The notes under the pieces are model-generated. The model had not been told where the DNA came from. It did not search any database and worked only from the letters and a program-made list of their open reading frames with translations. This document shows, piece after piece, positions 42,175-50,803 of a stretch of 64,000 nucleotides of DNA; positions within the stretch are counted from its first letter, which is position 1; the number at the start of each line of letters is the position of its first letter. This stretch comes from WHSW01 sp963821025 (GTDB taxonomy: Bacteria > Actinomycetota > Thermoleophilia > Solirubrobacterales > 70-9): contig CAWGCG010000003.1 in assembly GCA_963821025.1 (NCBI GenBank), forward strand, positions 62,001 through 126,000, given 5' to 3'. Made by a program: the position numbers and the translations under genes.

Positions 42175-43043
42175 TCGCTTTCCCCCCAATACTCGGAGAC
42201 GAGCTCGCGCGTGTCCTGGATGTTTCGCCGGCTCGAGGCGCCGAAGGCGATCGCTTCGATGTTCGGTTGCGCGCAGACCCACTCGATCGCCTCGCGGGCG
42301 GGGATCGCCCCCGACGCATAGACCGACATCGCGACGGCTCGAAACCGGCGCTCGCGCAGCGCCGCCTCGACCGCCTCGGGGCCCCCGCACATCCGAAAGC
42401 CGATCTTGTTGATGTTCGAGCAGACGATCGGGTTTTCGATTGCCACCTCGTCCAGCACCGGCAGCAGCGCCGGCATGTTCATCGTGATGAACCCCGGCTC
42501 GGCGTCATAGCGGCGCCTCACGTGCTCGGCAAAGATCCGAAAGGCGTCCTTGAAGCCGAGCCCGAGCAGCAGGTCGACGACAATGTTCTGGAGGAAGATC
42601 ACCGGAGTGCGCAACCGGTCGAACATCTTCATCTCGGCGTCTATCAGCAGAGTGGTGACGCCCTCGATGTCCTTTTTCGCCATCGAGGAGCCGCCCCGAA
42701 CGGCGGCATCGAAGAGGCCCTCGTCGGGAAGGAAGCGCTTGACCGCCCCGAGCATGCCGTTCTCCGTGACCGCATTGGCGTACTTGTGCGCGTAGGGCAT
42801 GCACGGGTAGAAGGCAAAGCCCTCGTATCGGTCCGCATGGGCGCGCACGTGGTCGCAGATCGAGGACGTCCGGTCGTGGGTCGTGCACATGAAAGTGCGA
42901 ATTCCCTCGTCATAGGCCGCGTCGAGGACTTCGATCACGGCGTCGATCGACTGAAATCGCATCGCCTGGGCTCGTGCCCGCTCCTCGGACATGTGGTTGA
43001 CGCCGAAGAACTGGTTGTCGCCGAAGAGCAGCCGGTCGGTCAC
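42171..43043 (-). CDS. Uncharacterised protein, possible TIM barrel
   Basis: The 290-aa protein begins with LLFGDNQFFGVNHMSEERAR and has FMCTTHDRTSSICDHVRAHA (about 51-70), FITMNMPALLPVLDEVAIEN near 185 and WVCAQPNIEAIAFGASSRRN near 258. Alternating hydrophobic strands and helices suggest an aldo-keto-reductase-like or TIM-barrel fold, but that is a guess. It overlaps both neighbours by 4 nt, between a Gfo/Idh oxidoreductase and a glycosyltransferase, so it likely handles a sugar intermediate of the pathway. Confidence 0.55.
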   Translation of the reverse strand: MTDRLLFGDNQFFGVNHMSEERARAQAMRFQSIDAVIEVLDAAYDEGIRTFMCTTHDRTSSICDHVRAHADRYEGFAFYPCMPYAHKYANAVTENGMLGAVKRFLPDEGLFDAAVRGGSSMAKKDIEGVTTLLIDAEMKMFDRLRTPVIFLQNIVVDLLLGLGFKDAFRIFAEHVRRRYDAEPGFITMNMPALLPVLDEVAIENPIVCSNINKIGFRMCGGPEAVEAALRERRFRAVAMSVYASGAIPAREAIEWVCAQPNIEAIAFGASSRRNIQDTRELVSEYWGESE

Positions 43044-44188
43044 GATTCCTCGGGGCTCTCGAGTCGGCCGGCGGTGGTGGACAGTTGGCGCTTCGGTCGG
43101 GCGCGGCGGAACCTTCGCGAGCGCTTCCCGCGCGATCGTTCGACGATCTCATCGTCGGCTCGCGTCGATGGCCCCTTCTCTGCGTCGGTGAGCATCATCG
43201 CGATCACCCGGTCTGTGACCGCCGCGCTGTGAAAGCCGTTCAGGCCCTGCGTACGGCCGCTCCTCACGCGCTCGACGAAGTGGTCGATCTGGGCGCTGTA
43301 CTCCTCGCCGCGAAGGTAGAAGCCGACCGGCTCCGTTAGCTCCGTCGTGTAGCGGACGTTCCACCCGTGCTCATATCCGGCGGGGACTTGGGCCGTGTCG
43401 CGGAGATAGACCTGGCACTCCTGGCGGTCCGCATAGATTCGCCCGGCGGTTCCCCAGACCGTGATCCGCGTGGTCATCTTGCGGCAGGACTCGTCCGACC
43501 AATTGACGGCGATCCGAGCGGACCGGCCGTCGTCATAGAACAGGGTGCTGAAGGCCTCGTCGTCGGTCTCGCGGGAGAAGATCGGGTTGAGGACGGTCGC
43601 TCCAACCCCGACAGGCTCGCCCAGGTACCAGTTGACCAGGTTGATCGGGTGCGCCGCGTAGTCATAGAGGCTGCCCCCGCCTTCGCCCTTTCGGCTTCGC
43701 CAAGTTCCGCCTTTCGGCCTCAACACCACCGGGCCGTACGCCTCGCCGAGCATGTCGGTGACGGTCCCGACGGCTCCAGCGTCGAGCAGTGCCTTGAGCT
43801 CACGAAAGGCTCCCACGAACCGGTTGTGGTAGCCGACCTGCGTCACGACCCCGGTTCGATCGGCAAGTGCGGTCAGTCGCCCGGCGTCGGGCGCGCTCAG
43901 GGTCAACGGCTTCTCGCAAAAGACGTGGAGGCCGCGCTCGAGCGCGGCCTCGGCCATCGCCGCGTGCATCTGCGACGGCGTGGCGATCACCACCGCGTCG
44001 AGGTCGCGATCGTCGAGCATCGCCGGATAGCTGCCGTACCCGGCAATGCCGGTGTACTTCTCGAGCACGCCACGGACGTAGCTGGATGAGTCACACATCG
44101 CGACGACCTCGGCGTCGGGGTGGGCGTTGAGAATCGCGAGGTGCGACAGGCCCATCTTGCCGAGCCCGACAACAGCAATCTTGATCAC
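43040..44188 (-). CDS. Gfo/Idh/MocA-family oxidoreductase
   Basis: The 382-aa protein has the dinucleotide motif IAVVGLGKMGLSHLAIL (about 4-20), VIATPSQMHAAMAEAAL near 71 and HVFCEKPLTLSAPDAG near 91. A C-terminal barrel is followed by a basic tail of 45 residues rich in Arg (RSRGKRSRRFRRARPKRQ), unusual for the family. It would oxidise a nucleotide or free sugar at the start of this operon. Its end overlaps the next gene by 4 nt. Confidence 0.85.
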   Translation of the reverse strand: MIKIAVVGLGKMGLSHLAILNAHPDAEVVAMCDSSSYVRGVLEKYTGIAGYGSYPAMLDDRDLDAVVIATPSQMHAAMAEAALERGLHVFCEKPLTLSAPDAGRLTALADRTGVVTQVGYHNRFVGAFRELKALLDAGAVGTVTDMLGEAYGPVVLRPKGGTWRSRKGEGGGSLYDYAAHPINLVNWYLGEPVGVGATVLNPIFSRETDDEAFSTLFYDDGRSARIAVNWSDESCRKMTTRITVWGTAGRIYADRQECQVYLRDTAQVPAGYEHGWNVRYTTELTEPVGFYLRGEEYSAQIDHFVERVRSGRTQGLNGFHSAAVTDRVIAMMLTDAEKGPSTRADDEIVERSRGKRSRRFRRARPKRQLSTTAGRLESPEES

Positions 44189-44288
44189 GTGAACCTCGGT
44201 CGGTAAGCGGTTTACGCGCTAGCAACGGCCGAGCCCGGCGACGGCTTGCGCCCGCAAGGCCTTGACGGCGGCTCGCGTTGATTTCGGG

Positions 44289-46589
44289 ATGGCGGTGCAC
44301 CCATCACGACGAAGGCGGCTCTACCTGGCCGTCGCTGGGCTCAGCGCGTTGGTCGGCCTGGTCTGCGCGGGCTTCAACAGCGGCATCGGCCCCTTCCCGC
44401 CCAACGACGAGGCGAACGGCCTGCAGATCGCCAGCGCAACGACTCACGTGATGGTCGACAGGCCGGCTTCGTCGCCGTCGGTCGCCGTGCGGCGCGCTTT
44501 GCCACAGGATGTCGAGACGTCGGTGAAGCACGCCGAGCTCCTCGGTCGGGTGATGGTGACCCCGCCGGTGCTCAACCGGATCGCGGCGCGCTGTGGGTTG
44601 TCGCCCGGTGCGATCTCGGGCCTCGGCCGAATCACCTCGAGCGTGCCGCTGGTGCTGGCCGAACCCGACAGCGAGCGACGCGCGAGCGAGATCCAGGGGT
44701 CGAGCTCTCGGTATCGGATCGAGGTCCAGGGCAGGCCGTCGACGCCGGTGATCGACGTCTTCACCCAAGCCCCCGGAACGGTCGAGGCCGAGTGCCTCGC
44801 AAACGGCGCGGTCGTCGCGTTGAGCGACTACTTGCGCCAGGTCGCAGAGCGTCAGGGGGCCGACGAGGCCGGCCTGGTCAGCCTGCGCCAAATCGGCAGC
44901 GCGCGCAGCGCAGTGGTCAACCGGCGGGCGCCGCTGGCGATTGCGATGTTGACCTTCCTGGTTACCTTCGCGCTGACGGCCGGCGGACTGCTGGGCTTGA
45001 TCTGGCTGCGCCGGCGGCGGCTGGCCTCGCGCGTATCCGACTCGACCGAACGGCCGCAGGCGAGCAACGGCGGCTCCCCGGAAACGAACGGTGACTCCCC
45101 GGAAACGAACGGCGGCGCGTCCGAAACGCCGCTGCCCTCGCAAGCGATCGGTTGGCCACAGCTGCGGCGCCACTCAGGCGGCGCCGCTCGCTCCGACGAC
45201 AACTGGCCGCGGACGACGCGGGTGCTGCCTTGGATGCTGGCGGGCTTCATCGCGATCCTCTGGCTGATTCCCTTCAACGCGATCAAGGTCAACGCATCGC
45301 TGCCGATCGATCTCACGCTCGACAGGCTCGTACTGCCGGTGATCGCCCTGGCCTGGGTGGTGGCACTCGTGGGCCGGGCCAAGCTGGCGCCGCAGCTTCG
45401 CCTGACCTGGATCCACGCGGCCCTCGGGGCGCTCTTGATCTGTGCCTTCCTCAGCGTGGTCCTCGACGCGCGCTATCTCAACCAGACGCTGGAGCTGGAG
45501 CTGTCGCTGAAAAAGCTCCCGCTGATCGTCTCCTATGTCGCCGTGTTCGTGATCGTCGCCAGCTCGGTAAGGCGCGCGGAGGTGCGCGCCTTCCTCAGCT
45601 ACACGCTGATCCTGGCCGTGGTTTGCGCCTTCGGGATGATCTACGAGTACCGGTTGGAGCAGAATCTGTTCTGGGACCTGTCGGGGTACTTCCTGCCGGA
45701 CCTGTTCGTATTGCAGGGCCAGGTGGACGGGGTCGCCGTCGACAGCATCGGCAGAACCTTGGTCAGGGGCCCGGGAGAGGTGCCGCTGGAGGCGGTCGCC
45801 ATGCTCACCCTGGCGCTGCCGATCGCCCTGGTGCGATTGATGGACACCAAGCGCTGGCTCGAGCGGATCGTCTACGGCCTCGCCGCCTGCGCGCTGATGG
45901 CGGCGGTGTTCGCGACCTACCGCAAGAGTGCGATCGTGGCGCCGGCCGCGGTCGTGCTCACCCTGTTGTTCTTCCGGCGCCGGGAGTTGCTCAAGCTCGC
46001 GCCCCTGGCAATCGTCTTCGTGGTCATCGCGGTCACCCTCTCACCCGGGGCTCTGGGGTCGACCCTGGAGCAGTTCACCCGGTCCGACCGCGAGGCTTTG
46101 CCGACGGTCAGCGACCGTTCATCGGACTACGACGCCGTCCGCCCGGACGTCTGGAGCAACCTGGCGTTCGGCCGGGGCTGGGGCAGCTACAACCACGAGA
46201 GCTACCGGATCCTCGATTCCGAGATCCTCCAGCGGACGATCGAAACCGGGGTGCTCGGCCTCGTGGCCTTCCTGCTGGTCGGGGTGGCGGTGATCGCCAG
46301 CGCACGCAAGACGATCGGCTCCCGCGACCCCACATCGGCTCCGGTGGCCTTGATCGGCGCCGCTATCGGCGTCGCCTTCATCGTTCTCGCGACGCTGTTC
46401 GACATCCTCTCCTTCCCGCACGCGCCCTACATCTTCCTCTACATGACCGGACTGGTCGCGGTGATGATCGCGCGGCCGGCGAGGACGGACGAGCGCGAGC
46501 CCGTGGTCCCCCCGGTGAACGGCCGGCCCGACGACAGCGAGCGGGCTCTGCCCCCGCGCGCGAAAGAGCCGCTGGCGTCGTTGCGTTGA
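44289..46589 (+). CDS. Fusion of a Wzz-like domain with an O-antigen ligase/polymerase
   Basis: The 766-aa protein combines two modules. Residues 1-240 form a Wzz-like unit: TM1 (LYLAVAGLSALVGLVCAGFN, 11-30), an extracytoplasmic loop with THVMVDRPASSP and RIEVQGRPSTPVIDVFTQA, and TM2 (APLAIAMLTFLVTFALTAGG, 214-233). A linker with three heptapeptides near NGGSPET follows (about 260-280). From about 310 there are about ten more helices with the Wzy/WaaL pattern and NLAFGRGWGSYNHESYRILD near 640. Thus chain-length control and polymerisation may sit in one chain. Start ATG 44289; TTG 44262 is possible. Confidence 0.75.
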   Translation: MAVHPSRRRRLYLAVAGLSALVGLVCAGFNSGIGPFPPNDEANGLQIASATTHVMVDRPASSPSVAVRRALPQDVETSVKHAELLGRVMVTPPVLNRIAARCGLSPGAISGLGRITSSVPLVLAEPDSERRASEIQGSSSRYRIEVQGRPSTPVIDVFTQAPGTVEAECLANGAVVALSDYLRQVAERQGADEAGLVSLRQIGSARSAVVNRRAPLAIAMLTFLVTFALTAGGLLGLIWLRRRRLASRVSDSTERPQASNGGSPETNGDSPETNGGASETPLPSQAIGWPQLRRHSGGAARSDDNWPRTTRVLPWMLAGFIAILWLIPFNAIKVNASLPIDLTLDRLVLPVIALAWVVALVGRAKLAPQLRLTWIHAALGALLICAFLSVVLDARYLNQTLELELSLKKLPLIVSYVAVFVIVASSVRRAEVRAFLSYTLILAVVCAFGMIYEYRLEQNLFWDLSGYFLPDLFVLQGQVDGVAVDSIGRTLVRGPGEVPLEAVAMLTLALPIALVRLMDTKRWLERIVYGLAACALMAAVFATYRKSAIVAPAAVVLTLLFFRRRELLKLAPLAIVFVVIAVTLSPGALGSTLEQFTRSDREALPTVSDRSSDYDAVRPDVWSNLAFGRGWGSYNHESYRILDSEILQRTIETGVLGLVAFLLVGVAVIASARKTIGSRDPTSAPVALIGAAIGVAFIVLATLFDILSFPHAPYIFLYMTGLVAVMIARPARTDEREPVVPPVNGRPDDSERALPPRAKEPLASLR
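45066..45128 (+). repeat. Three 21-bp tandem repeats in the linker
   Basis: Three copies of a 21-bp unit (about AACGGCGGCTCCCCGGAAACG) encode NGGSPET, NGDSPET and NGGASET. The first two differ at two bases; the third is more diverged. They form a flexible linker between the Wzz-like and polymerase modules and could vary in copy number by slippage. Confidence 0.8.
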
Positions 46590-46595
46590 CTCTGA

Positions 46596-46868
46596 GTGGA
46601 CGAGATCGCGACCAACCCCGCTGTCGAGATCGCCGAGGTCAAGGCGGTCGTGGTCGAAACGCTCGGGATCGAGGATCGCGCCGAGGCGCTCGCCCCGACA
46701 ACCCCGCTGTGGGGTTCGGTGCCGGAACTCGACTCGATGGCCGTGCTCGAGCTGATCCTCGAGCTCGAGCGGCGCTTCGCAATCACGATCTCCGATGACG
46801 ACGTCAGCGCCGATGTGTTCGAGACCCTCGCCAGCATCAGGGAGTTCGTCGCCGGCAGGTTGCGCTGA
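46596..46868 (+). CDS. Acyl carrier protein
   Basis: The 90-aa protein (GTG start) has the phosphopantetheine site LDSMAVLELILELERRF, with Ser at about residue 48, and the acidic four-helix pattern of carrier proteins. It lacks fatty-acid synthase neighbours. In this locus it is grouped with an AMP-forming ligase, a PLP-dependent decarboxylase and an acyltransferase, so it probably carries an activated acid or amino acid for sugar decoration. It lies 6 nt after the polymerase gene. Confidence 0.9.
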   Translation: MDEIATNPAVEIAEVKAVVVETLGIEDRAEALAPTTPLWGSVPELDSMAVLELILELERRFAITISDDDVSADVFETLASIREFVAGRLR

Positions 46869-46923
46869 CGCTGCCGGCGGCCCAAGCGGCGCCGCAATTA
46901 TGCGCCCGCGTTGATCGTTATTG

Positions 46924-47697
46924 GTGCAGATGAGACTCGGAAGGCGCATCTGGGGGATCTGGCGGTCGCGGCCGGTGGTCGCGGCCAGCGCCGCGATCGC
47001 GCTCCTGGTTGCTGTCTGGAGCGTCGCGCAGATCAGCATCATCCCGCCGCGGTTGACGCCGCGCGCGCTCGAGCTGGGCACGGGGACCACGCATGTGCTC
47101 ATCGACACCCCGAGGTCCTCGGTCCTCGATCTTCGCCAGGACACCTACAGCCTGGTGGCGCTGACCCAACGCGCGACGATCCTCGGAAACGTGATGGCCA
47201 ACGGGCAGGTGCGACAGGCGATCGCGCGTCGCGCCGGGGTTCCCGTCGACCTGCTTCAGGTGGCGCCCCCGCTGACCCCGACGCAGCCGCGGGCTCGGAT
47301 CGGCTCGACCAACCAGAAACGCACCACCGACATCCTCGAGTCCACGGATCAGTACCGCCTCAGCATCCAGGCCAACCCGACGGTGCCGATGCTCGATATC
47401 TATGCCCAGGCGCCGACCGCCGAGAGCGCGGAGTCGTTGGCAAACGCGTCGGTGGACTCGCTCCGCGCCTACCTCAAAGACGTCGCCGTGACCGAACAGA
47501 CACCGAAGTCGAAGCAGATCCGGCTGCTCCAGCTCGGGCGCGCCGATGGAGCCGTGATCAACGAGGGCATCCAGTGGCAGGTCGCCTTCATCGCCTTCGT
47601 TCTCACCTTCTCGATCGCCTGTGCCTTGCTCACCTTCCTGGCGCGCCTGAGACAGGGATGGCGGATGGCGGCGGTCGCCGAGCGAACGGCGGGCTGA
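46924..47697 (+). CDS. Wzz-like protein (free-standing)
   Basis: The 257-aa protein has TM1 (VVAASAAIALLVAVWSVAQI, about 16-35), a loop with THVLIDTPRSSVLDL near 57, ATILGNVMANGQVRQAIARR near 81, and TM2 (VAFIAFVLTFSIACALLTF, about 219-237). This resembles the Wzz-like module of the fusion gene and the proteins at 47710 and 55303. No kinase motif is present. Such two-helix proteins set polysaccharide chain length by interacting with the polymerase, but the family is diverged. Start GTG 46924 or ATG 46930. Confidence 0.7.
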   Translation: MQMRLGRRIWGIWRSRPVVAASAAIALLVAVWSVAQISIIPPRLTPRALELGTGTTHVLIDTPRSSVLDLRQDTYSLVALTQRATILGNVMANGQVRQAIARRAGVPVDLLQVAPPLTPTQPRARIGSTNQKRTTDILESTDQYRLSIQANPTVPMLDIYAQAPTAESAESLANASVDSLRAYLKDVAVTEQTPKSKQIRLLQLGRADGAVINEGIQWQVAFIAFVLTFSIACALLTFLARLRQGWRMAAVAERTAG

Positions 47698-47709
47698 CCG
47701 CACCCGACA

Positions 47710-48435
47710 ATGAGCATCTCGGGCGTCATGCGGGAGTTGTGGCCACGGCGGATCCTGATCGCGCTCGGCGCCGTGCTGGCGATCGGGCTGGGATTGAAGG
47801 TCGCCGGAGGAGCGGAGGACGGGAGCGGGATCGCGCGGACCTCGGTGCTCTTGGACACGCCTGATCCCCAGCTACTTGATCCGACGCCTCCGGGTGTGAA
47901 GAGCCTGGCCTGGCGGGCGACCTTGCTGGCCGAGGTCCTGGGCGCCGAGCCGGCGCACGGTCGGATCGCTCGCGACGCCGGGATTCCAGCGGCCCAACTC
48001 GCCGTGGTCGAACCGAAGCTGAACGTGCCGACGGTGCCGGCCTCGCTGCCCCGCGCTGCTGCGGAGGCGGCCGCCGTCACGCCCGAGCCCTACGTCTTGA
48101 TCGTGCGCACGGACGGCGTGCTGCCGCTGATCTCGATCAAGACGACAGCCCCCGACCGAGAGGGCGCCGTGCGGCTCGCCGAGGCGGCCACCGGCTCCTT
48201 GCGGGCCACTGCCGCACTCGGCGACGCTCCCAAGGTTTCACGCTTTGTCGTCAATCGCGTCGGCGCGATCAAGACCCGCGAGCTGGCTGGCGATGGGCGG
48301 CTGTTGATCGCCTCCGCCTTGGCGATCAGCTTCTTCGGCCTCTGGTGCGCCGCGATCGCCCTCGTCGGCCGTATTGGTCCCGGCTCGTCGGCCCCGGCAG
48401 GCCGCCGTGAGCAGCTGAGCGCAGCCGCTCGTTAG
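47710..48435 (+). CDS. Wzz-like protein (free-standing, diverged)
   Basis: The 241-aa protein has TM1 (ILIALGAVLAIGLGLKVAGG, about 15-34), a loop with TSVLLDTPDPQLLDP near 44 and ATLLAEVLGAEPAHGRIARD near 69, and TM2 (LLIASALAISFFGLWCAAIA, about 198-217). It shares the hVLxDTP and A-x-L-L-x-x-V features with its neighbours. It lies 12 nt after the preceding Wzz-like gene and ends on the base before the convergent beta-helix gene's stop. Its exact role is inferred from the shared architecture. Confidence 0.7.
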   Translation: MSISGVMRELWPRRILIALGAVLAIGLGLKVAGGAEDGSGIARTSVLLDTPDPQLLDPTPPGVKSLAWRATLLAEVLGAEPAHGRIARDAGIPAAQLAVVEPKLNVPTVPASLPRAAAEAAAVTPEPYVLIVRTDGVLPLISIKTTAPDREGAVRLAEAATGSLRATAALGDAPKVSRFVVNRVGAIKTRELAGDGRLLIASALAISFFGLWCAAIALVGRIGPGSSAPAGRREQLSAAAR

Positions 48436-49536
48436 CTAGTTCCCGGACCCTTCGCAGCGCGCCGGGCGAACGGTCTTCACGACCTGGTAGTCGGCATTGA
48501 CCTTGACGATCTGTGCGTCCCAGCCGTTCAGCGCCGAGCACTTGACGTCGACCGGGCCGAACTCCCAGGAGCCGTCGACGATCCGGAGGTCCGAGACGCT
48601 GCCGGCCGTCCCCATCCGGAACGGATATCCGCCGCCCTTGACCAGGAGGCCGTCGATGTCAGCGCTGGTGTTGCCCTGGCCGCTGGGATAGAAGAACGGC
48701 GCCGTGCCGCCGCAACCCCGGATGTCGAGATAAAGGGTCACGTTTCGCACCGTCAGCGCCGGTCCGCCATAGCCCTGTAGCCCATCGCCGTGCCAGTCTC
48801 CGCAAGGGTGGGGCGGGGTGACCTCGGCGTAGGAGTCCTCGATCCGAACCGGCCCGCAGTTGTCCTCCTCGCCCCCGACTCGAAAGCCCTCACCGCGGTG
48901 CCAGATCTTCACCCCGCGGGCGGTGTAGCCGCCGTAGCCGATCACGCCCTCGGTGTCGTTGCCGTAATCGAGTCCAGGCTCCGGTTCGATGGTCGTGTTC
49001 TCGACCAGCAGGCCGTTGCGACAGGTCGAGCCGGGGAAGCTGTTGATCGACCCGCCCTGCAGCTTGACGCGGCGAACCGTCACGTTCGGTGCGTCGATCG
49101 CCAGATCGGCGTTCTCGAGCAGCAGGTCCTCGATCACCGCCCCCGGCTCGGTTACGCGCAGGTCCTCGGTCCGGGTCCGCTCGGGTTTCCAGCCGGCCGG
49201 CACTCCGGTGTTCGCAGGGCTCGGAAGGGGGCGGCTGTCGGGGTCGCGCGGGTTCGTGCGTGCGCGAACCTCGGCCCGATCGCCGTAGCCGTCGCCGTCG
49301 GTGTCGCGCTTTCTCGGGTTGGTGTGCAACCGGTATTCGCGGCGGTTGCGCAGTCCGTCGCCGTCTCGATCACCATTGGCGGAGTCCTTGGTCGTCGAGA
49401 GCCCATAACGAGTCTCCCACTGATCGGGAAGGCCGTCGTGGTCGCGCCCCCCGGAAGCGTCGGGTGGAGTTCCCAAGATCAGGTAGCCAATTGCGACTGC
49501 GAGCGCGACTGCCGGAAGCAGCATCCACTTCGACAT
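48436..49536 (-). CDS. Predicted surface beta-helix protein with calcium-binding repeats
   Basis: The 366-aa protein has an N-terminal export or anchor segment (WMLLPAVALAVAIGYLIL, about 4-21). Calcium-binding thrombospondin-type-3 repeats follow (DHDGLPDQWE, DRDGDGLRNRREY and DTDGDGYGDRAEV, about 30-92), and then a long repetitive region (about 120-345) with VTVRRVKLQGGSIN and LTVRNVTLYLDIRG, typical of right-handed beta-helices. Such folds occur in polysaccharide lyases and epimerases, so it may act on the glycan. GAGGAGG precedes the ATG at 49536. It is convergent with the Wzz-like genes. Confidence 0.7.
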   Translation of the reverse strand: MSKWMLLPAVALAVAIGYLILGTPPDASGGRDHDGLPDQWETRYGLSTTKDSANGDRDGDGLRNRREYRLHTNPRKRDTDGDGYGDRAEVRARTNPRDPDSRPLPSPANTGVPAGWKPERTRTEDLRVTEPGAVIEDLLLENADLAIDAPNVTVRRVKLQGGSINSFPGSTCRNGLLVENTTIEPEPGLDYGNDTEGVIGYGGYTARGVKIWHRGEGFRVGGEEDNCGPVRIEDSYAEVTPPHPCGDWHGDGLQGYGGPALTVRNVTLYLDIRGCGGTAPFFYPSGQGNTSADIDGLLVKGGGYPFRMGTAGSVSDLRIVDGSWEFGPVDVKCSALNGWDAQIVKVNADYQVVKTVRPARCEGSGN

Positions 49537-49636
49537 CAGAAACCTCCTCGGCGATGGCCGCGGGGCCGAGTCCTCCGTCCGCTGGCCGAAGGGCACTATA
49601 AACGCCTCGTTTCGCCGCGCGAGCTCAACCTCGTCG

Positions 49637-50800
49637 TCAGACTCGGGCCGTGGGCGGGAAGTAGTCGTCTCGGCGAAGCAAGCTCGCCAGCGCGCGAAGC
49701 TGGATCACGGCCTTCCAGCCGAGATACCAAGGGGCTGCGAGGAGGGCAAGCCAAGTGCGGGGGCCGGCTTTGGCTTGGATCAAGCCGGTGACGACGACGA
49801 GCCCCAACGCGAGCAAGGAAGCGCCGAAGACGACGGTCAGCGACCAGGACGCCGTAGCCGCGGAGATCGCGATGCCGGCGAGCACGGAGAGCACGGCGAG
49901 CGCGAGCGGCGGGGTTGCCAGGAACCATGCCGCCTCGAGACAGGCGGGATCGCGATGACGCAGGCCGCGACGCAGCAGTCGGGGCAGATAGGCGCGCGCC
50001 GCGGCCATTCTGCCGGCCTCGTAGCGGACCTTCTGGCCACCGAACGCGCTCCAGGTGCTGGTGCCCGCGGAGCGCAGCCGGGCTCCGTCGACGTGCCGGC
50101 AGCGGACCGCGTCGAGCAGCAGATCGAGGGTGTAGACGAGGTCCTCGGAGGCCGGGGCGCCGAAGCGGTGCGCGAGGGCGAGCCGGCGCCGGATCGCCAT
50201 GCCGGTTCCTCGCAGCCGCACGGCCGCACCGAGACGGTCACGGCCCCGCGGCAGGGTGATCCCCTGCAGGGCGAAGGCGGCCAGCGACGCCTCGGCGGTC
50301 AGCGAGCGGCCGCGCTCGCTCTCGCTGCGCGCCTGAACCGCCTCGGCCCCCGCGGCGAGTGCCCGTTCGCAGGCCGAGATGAACCCTGGGGCGACGACCG
50401 AGTCGGCGTCGAGCATCAGCACGGCGTCCCACTCGAGAGCGCGCGCATGGTCGAGGCCGGCCTGGCGGGCGGCGGCCCGGCCCGGCTCCTCGGCCGCGCC
50501 TCGCTCGAGTACCGATGCTCCCAGCCCCCGCGCGATCGCCGCCGTCGCGTCGGTGCAGCGATCGGCGACGACCAGGACCTGGTCAGCCGGGCGCCGCTGC
50601 GCGTTGATGGCCGCCAGGCCGCGGCCGATTGAAAGCTCTTCGTTGTGGGCGGGCACCAAGACCAGGAACCGAACCCTCCGCTCGGGCGTCGGCCAGGGAT
50701 CGCGATAGAACAACGAGGCGAACGCGAGCACCGACAGATGGGCCGTGGCAGCGAGCCCCGGGAGCCCGAGCACCACGGCCACCAGATCGACCACCGACAC
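49637..50800 (-). CDS. Membrane-bound family 2 glycosyltransferase
   Basis: The 387-aa protein has an N-terminal helix (about 5-30), a GT-A domain with LVPAHNEELSIGRGLAAINA (about 48-67), AVLMLDADSVVAPGFI near 126 carrying the DAD metal site, ASEDLVYTLDLLL with the catalytic ED near 219, and QKVRYEAGR. Four further helices fill about 280-360. This is the architecture of processive or lipid-sugar transferases. It lies 3 nt from the PLP-decarboxylase gene and is transcribed after it. Confidence 0.85.
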   Translation of the reverse strand: MSVVDLVAVVLGLPGLAATAHLSVLAFASLFYRDPWPTPERRVRFLVLVPAHNEELSIGRGLAAINAQRRPADQVLVVADRCTDATAAIARGLGASVLERGAAEEPGRAAARQAGLDHARALEWDAVLMLDADSVVAPGFISACERALAAGAEAVQARSESERGRSLTAEASLAAFALQGITLPRGRDRLGAAVRLRGTGMAIRRRLALAHRFGAPASEDLVYTLDLLLDAVRCRHVDGARLRSAGTSTWSAFGGQKVRYEAGRMAAARAYLPRLLRRGLRHRDPACLEAAWFLATPPLALAVLSVLAGIAISAATASWSLTVVFGASLLALGLVVVTGLIQAKAGPRTWLALLAAPWYLGWKAVIQLRALASLLRRDDYFPPTARV

Positions 50801-50803
50801 CGG

